From contig OZ242210.1 of assembly GCA_965206315.1 (NCBI GenBank), forward strand, positions 2,294,001 to 2,358,000: a stretch of DNA of 64,000 nt, in the 5' to 3' direction. Under the pieces are notes generated by a model. The model was not told the origin of the DNA. It saw only the letters and a list, made by a program, of their open reading frames with translations, and ran no database searches. Position 1 is the first letter of the stretch; each line of letters begins with the position of its first letter. This document shows positions 61,096-64,000 of this stretch, in pieces. The translations under genes were made by a program, and so were the position numbers. The stretch comes from Bin16 sp965206315. GTDB taxonomy: Bacteria > Chloroflexota > Dehalococcoidia > Lucifugimonadales > Australimonadaceae.

Positions 61096-61141
61096 CTGTG
61101 GGGTATGCTGTGGCCGACGCCTCCGGAGGAGCAAGACCCCC

Positions 61142-61993
61142 ATGGAACTGACCCTGCTCGGCACAGGCACGCCCCAACCCAGCCCGCGGCGCGCGGGGCC
61201 CAGCAACCACCTGCGCATCGGTGGACAGTCCGTCCTCGTCGACACGGGCACCGGCTGCGTGCGCCGCATGGTCGAGGTGGGGGAGGACACCACCGAACTC
61301 GACTACATCTTCCTCACCCACATGCACTCCGACCACACCATCGACCTCGCCCACGTGCTGCTCACCGGCTGGATCCGCTACCGGAAGCGACCGTTCACGG
61401 TCGTTGGTCCGGCGCGGACGCGGGACTTCGTCGAGCGGCTCGTCCACGCCTTCGAGGAGGACATCCGCATCCGCCGCCTCCACGACCGCGTGGGCGAGGA
61501 CGTTATGAACGTGCGTGTCGTCGAGGTGGGCCACGGCGACCACGTCGAGGGCGACGGCTGGCGCGCCACGGCGCTGGAGGTCGAGCACGGCTACGTGAAG
61601 CCCGCGCTCGGGTTCGTCTTCGAGGAGGACGGCAGCAGCCTGGTCGTCTCGGGCGACACGGCGGTGAGCGACGCCATCGTTGAGGCCGCCTCATCCGCCG
61701 ACATGCTGCTGCACGAGCTGATGTACACGCAGCCGCACCGCGGCGGGCCCGCGCCCGACGGACGCGACTACCACGAGGTCGACCGCGAGAACCTCACGGA
61801 GTTCGCGCGGCGCATCGCCAACTCGCACACGTGTCCGCACGGGCTCGCCGAGGTCGCCGCCAGATCGGAGGTCCCGCACGTCGTCGCAACTCACATGGGA
61901 GACGTCGACGAGCCGTGGTCGCGCGAGGTCATCAGCGCCAACTACGAGCGAACGCTGACCTTCGGCGAAGATCTGATGCGGTTCACGGTGTAG
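61142..61993 (+). CDS. MBL-fold metallo-hydrolase (RNase Z-like)
   Basis: 283 residues from the ATG after GGAGGAGC. The metal motif T-H-M-H-S-D-H-T-I-D (about residues 59-68) and later His/Asp residues (V-V-S-G-D-T-A, A-T-H-M-G-D-V) identify the beta-lactamase-fold hydrolases; G-T-G-T-P-Q-P-S-P-R-R-A-G-P-S at the start is the RNase Z/phnP-like opening. Exact substrate (tRNA 3' end, phosphodiester or other) is not readable, since an RNase Z exosite arm is not evident. A long open frame upstream is repeat translation. Confidence 0.88.
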   Translation: MELTLLGTGTPQPSPRRAGPSNHLRIGGQSVLVDTGTGCVRRMVEVGEDTTELDYIFLTHMHSDHTIDLAHVLLTGWIRYRKRPFTVVGPARTRDFVERLVHAFEEDIRIRRLHDRVGEDVMNVRVVEVGHGDHVEGDGWRATALEVEHGYVKPALGFVFEEDGSSLVVSGDTAVSDAIVEAASSADMLLHELMYTQPHRGGPAPDGRDYHEVDRENLTEFARRIANSHTCPHGLAEVAARSEVPHVVATHMGDVDEPWSREVISANYERTLTFGEDLMRFTV

Positions 61994-62003
61994 CGGGGGT
62001 TCC

Positions 62004-62627
62004 TCACCTCCAACGCGAAGGCCGTGTCAGGACATAGCCGTCGGCCTTGGTTACGCGGTCTGGAAACTGACTGTCCCTCAGTGCGCTGCGGCCTATGGTG
62101 AAGAAACCTCTCGCTGCTTGGCGGAGACCAGCGGAATGCCGGCCCGGCGGGAAGGCAACCACAACGCGCTTTGCGGGATAGCGCTCGTTGATGGTGCGAA
62201 CAGGTCCGGCCAGGTCGCCATCTCCCGATACGACGAGAGCGGTATCGAACAGGTCGTCTTGGGCATCGCCAAGCAGTTCGACCGCGATGTTCACGTCGGT
62301 CATCTTCTCCTCGTAGGTATGCTCGATAGCTCCGCAGGAGGAGCAGCGTCTCCTCTTGGCGAGATGGTAGCCATAGTGGATGTGCAGGTCGGGAAGAGTA
62401 GCCAGGGCCTCCAGATAGGTGTTTTGCCGCCTTGGCTTGTCGGCGTCGAAAGGCTCGGGATACACGACAGCGGTGAAGTAGCGAACCGCCACCAAATGCT
62501 GGTCGGCTCGCAGCAGTTTCTGGGACAGGAGGTGAAGGTCCAGCCAGTAGTAGCGTCGCCACCCTTGTCGCCTGAGACCTTGGTAGAGATTGAGCCCGTC
62601 GATGTAAACTGCGACTCGCTGTGTCAT
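62004..62627 (-). CDS. NYN-domain protein (PIN-like ribonuclease fold)
   Basis: 207 residues from the ATG at 62627 (GAGGAACAC upstream). R-V-A-V-Y-I-D-G-L-N-L-Y-Q at the start gives the first acidic residue; E-K-M-T-D-V-N-I-A-V-E-L and L-V-S-G-D-G-D-L complete the acidic site of NYN nucleases. Between them a C-S-S-C pair sits in a basic stretch R-R-R-C-S-S-C-G-A; only two Cys are visible, so any zinc site would be half-formed. Probably an RNA-directed nuclease; convergent with the MBL gene. Confidence 0.85.
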   Translation of the reverse strand: MTQRVAVYIDGLNLYQGLRRQGWRRYYWLDLHLLSQKLLRADQHLVAVRYFTAVVYPEPFDADKPRRQNTYLEALATLPDLHIHYGYHLAKRRRCSSCGAIEHTYEEKMTDVNIAVELLGDAQDDLFDTALVVSGDGDLAGPVRTINERYPAKRVVVAFPPGRHSAGLRQAARGFFTIGRSALRDSQFPDRVTKADGYVLTRPSRWR

Positions 62628-62699
62628 GTGTTCCTCATGTGGGGTAGGCAGTACGTGCTTGACACCCAAGGCACGTCGGGTGTGAAATGGCTACACTCC

Positions 62700-62744
62700 C
62701 CCAGTGATAGGATCACTGGGCCGACGCCCCCAACTGGGGGCGTC
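62700..62744 (+). terminator. Two adjacent perfect hairpins upstream of lipB
   Basis: CCCAGTGAT-3 bases-ATCACTGGG at 62700-62720 and GACGCCCCC-4 bases-GGGGGCGTC at 62723-62744, the second followed on the plus strand by TCTTCATTT. This has the form of a terminator but lies between divergent genes (NYN leftward, lipB rightward). It may be a terminator of a short leader transcript, i.e. an attenuator before lipB; no leader peptide is clear. Confidence 0.6.
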
Positions 62745-62804
62745 TCTTCATTTATGGGCGATGACTGCTCGGATGTCCACCCCGGGATGACAGTGGTTGA
62801 GGGG

Positions 62805-63446
62805 ATGACAACACGGCGCGGCGAAGTGCACTGGCTCGGCGAAGGCATCGACTACGCCTGGGCGTTGGGATTGCAGCGCGAACTGCTCGAACAGCGGGTC
62901 GCCGGCGAGCGCGGCGACACGCTGCTGCTGCTCGGCCACGCGCCGGTCTACACGGCGGGACGCCGCTCCGTGCCGGAGGACGTGCTCGTCCAGCTTGACG
63001 CTCCGCTCGTCGAGACCGACAGGGGCGGGCAGACGACGTACCACGGGCCCGGGCAGCTCGTGGGCTATCCCATCGTGTCGCTCGCTGACCTCGGCCTGGG
63101 ACCGAAGCGGTACGTCGAGGCGGTCGAGAGCGCGCTCATCGCGGCGCTTGGCGAGTACGGTATCCTCGCGCACCGCGAGGAAGGACTGACGGGGGTGTGG
63201 ACGGCGGCGGGGAAGATCGCGGCGATAGGCGTGAAGGTCTCGCGCGGGGTCACGATGCACGGCTTCGCGCTGAACGTCGCCACCGACCTCCGGGCGTACG
63301 ACGCCATCGTCCCGTGTGGCATCGGCGACAGGCCGGTGACCTCGCTGCACGCGCTCCTGGGACGCGCGCCGGACCTGAAGGAGGCGGCGTACGTCGTGGC
63401 GGAGGCGCTCGGCGCGTCGCTCGGTATCGCGTGGCGCGCCCGTTAG
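62805..63446 (+). CDS. lipB: Octanoyl-[acyl carrier protein]:protein octanoyltransferase
   Basis: 213 residues. LipB motif D-R-G-G-Q-T-T-Y-H-G-P-G-Q-L-V-G-Y-P, then G-K-I-A-A-I-G-V-K with the catalytic Lys and I-V-P-C-G-I with the catalytic Cys. It transfers octanoate to lipoyl domains such as that of the E2 at 57288. The open frame extends left to 62118 but that part is antisense to the NYN gene. The ATG at 62805 (TTGAGGGG just upstream) is preferred; the ATG at 62787 is the alternative. Confidence 0.93.
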   Translation: MTTRRGEVHWLGEGIDYAWALGLQRELLEQRVAGERGDTLLLLGHAPVYTAGRRSVPEDVLVQLDAPLVETDRGGQTTYHGPGQLVGYPIVSLADLGLGPKRYVEAVESALIAALGEYGILAHREEGLTGVWTAAGKIAAIGVKVSRGVTMHGFALNVATDLRAYDAIVPCGIGDRPVTSLHALLGRAPDLKEAAYVVAEALGASLGIAWRAR

Positions 63447-63499
63447 CGGCCGCCGCTCCCGCCCCCAGCTTTCACTGGAATCACGATGCGTGTGTCCTC

Positions 63500-63574
63500 T
63501 GTCCCGTCATTCCCGCACCGGTGGGAATCCAGGGTGCGCGGGCAGCGCACGTGGGGTGTCGGGGGGGGGGGGGG
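63500..63574. repeat. Extended family-B repeat ending in a 14-base G run
   Basis: CGTCATTCCCGCACCGGTGG, GGTGCGCGGGCAGCGCACGT and then an unbroken run of 14 G at 63561-63574. It lies about 65 bases before the start of the final gene. The run may be a true slippage-prone tract or an assembly artefact. Confidence 0.8.
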
Positions 63575-63639
63575 CAGCCGCCGCTAACGTGCATCCCTTT
63601 TTCATGTACGGGCAGGTTGCCGCTCCCTAGAATTGCTCC

Positions 63640-64000
63640 ATGCCCGCGACCCGCGAACTGCTCGCGCTGCAATCCGTGGACGATGAGCTTGCCGTCCGCC
63701 GTGCACGGCTGAGCGAGATCGCGCCGCTGCTGGGCGACGACTCGGCGATACGTGCCCTGGCAAACCGTCTCGCGTCGGAGCAGGCCGAGGTCGACTCGGC
63801 GCTTGGGCGCCAGCAGGAGTTCGACTCGGTCATCGCCGGTTTCACGGAGCGCGTGGACGCCGCCGAGAAGAGGCTCTACAGCGGCGTGGTCGTGAACCCC
63901 CGCGAACTGCAGGACCTCCAGGCCGACGTCAACATGCTCAAGCGCCAGCGGGGCCAACAGGAGGACGCGCTCCTGGAAGTGATGGTGGAGCTCGACACCG
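63640..64000 (+). CDS. Coiled-coil protein, likely zinc-ribbon (CT398-type) protein, 3' end outside window
   Basis: 120 residues visible from ATG at 63640. Long coiled-coil heptads (L-L-A-L-Q-S-V-D-D-E-L, R-A-R-L-S-E-I) and V-N-P-R-E-L-Q-D-L-Q-A-D-V-N-M-L-K-R-Q-R are typical of the N-terminal part of the small CT398/YbgI-zinc-ribbon-domain family, whose C4-type ribbon would lie past the window. Function unknown; in related genomes such genes often sit near RNase H or Nif3-like genes. Confidence 0.75.
   Translation, partial: MPATRELLALQSVDDELAVRRARLSEIAPLLGDDSAIRALANRLASEQAEVDSALGRQQEFDSVIAGFTERVDAAEKRLYSGVVVNPRELQDLQADVNMLKRQRGQQEDALLEVMVELDT

Noticed and set aside
62118..63446. 442-codon LipB reading with a long N-terminal extension
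   Set aside because: The extension is antisense to the NYN gene and spans two hairpins; LipB proteins are about 210 residues.

Overview
This window is a high-GC, gene-dense piece of bacterial chromosome. The gene set suggests a Chloroflexota-type heterotroph, perhaps close to the SAR202/Dehalococcoidia lineages: a sufBCDSU operon, hpnCDE squalene synthesis, Thr/Pro-rich lipoprotein linkers, many amidohydrolase, CaiB, Rieske and SDR type genes, and many short intergenic repeats. The placement is inference; there is no rRNA or marker gene here to test it. No CRISPR array, rRNA operon, prophage or transposase gene was seen.

Layout. 0-7.6 kb: Fe-S assembly operon sufB-sufC-sufD-sufS-sufU on the minus strand behind a perfect 12-bp-arm palindrome, preceded by an epimerase, an unknown gene and a class II aldolase. 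7.6-14.1 kb: FGGY sugar kinase, amidohydrolase, a sensor kinase fused to a complete OmpR-type response regulator, and an unusual D-2-hydroxyacid dehydrogenase. 14.1-19.4 kb: isoprenoid/squalene cluster (polyprenyl synthase, DUF1761-like membrane protein, YjbQ, HpnC, HpnD, HpnE). 19.5-24.6 kb: M20 peptidase, GyrI-like protein, fumarase, a membrane-anchored Clp-N protein and a CAU-anticodon tRNA. 24.7-27.1 kb: COG0523 (CobW-like) GTPase with a WD40 partner. 27.3-37 kb: a catabolic island with a tripartite tricarboxylate transporter (fused TctA-TctB plus TctC lipoprotein), an ornithine cyclodeaminase-like enzyme, 4-oxalomesaconate hydratase (LigJ), a decarboxylase-like SBP-fold protein, a Rieske oxygenase and a cupin; this reads as part of a phthalate/protocatechuate-type aromatic acid route. 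37-47.8 kb: formate-THF ligase, xanthine dehydrogenase-family subunit, a VOC protein, an NCS2-type permease with an extra cytosolic domain, and two repeat-built lipoproteins (four Cache-like units; three Septum_form-like units). 47.8-55.2 kb: CaiB, crotonase-family enzyme, three toxin-antitoxin modules (AbrB/PIN, two HicAB, one with a frameshifted hicA), RDD protein, aldolase and ThiI. 55.2-64 kb: E1-alpha, E1-beta and E2 of a 2-oxoacid dehydrogenase, a stand-alone AICAR formyltransferase, an MBL hydrolase, a NYN protein, LipB and the start of a zinc-ribbon coiled-coil protein.

The most striking theme is the repeats. At least five short families fill nearly every sizeable intergenic gap. Some copies have entered genes in frame: three in the linker of the E2 acyltransferase and one in hpnC. 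One family-D copy is bracketed by an exact 13-bp direct repeat that recreates both the stop codon of the upstream gene and the ribosome-binding site and start of the downstream gene, as expected of a target-site duplication. A 105-bp imperfect palindrome occurs twice at identical length. Together these argue that the repeats are, or recently were, mobile.
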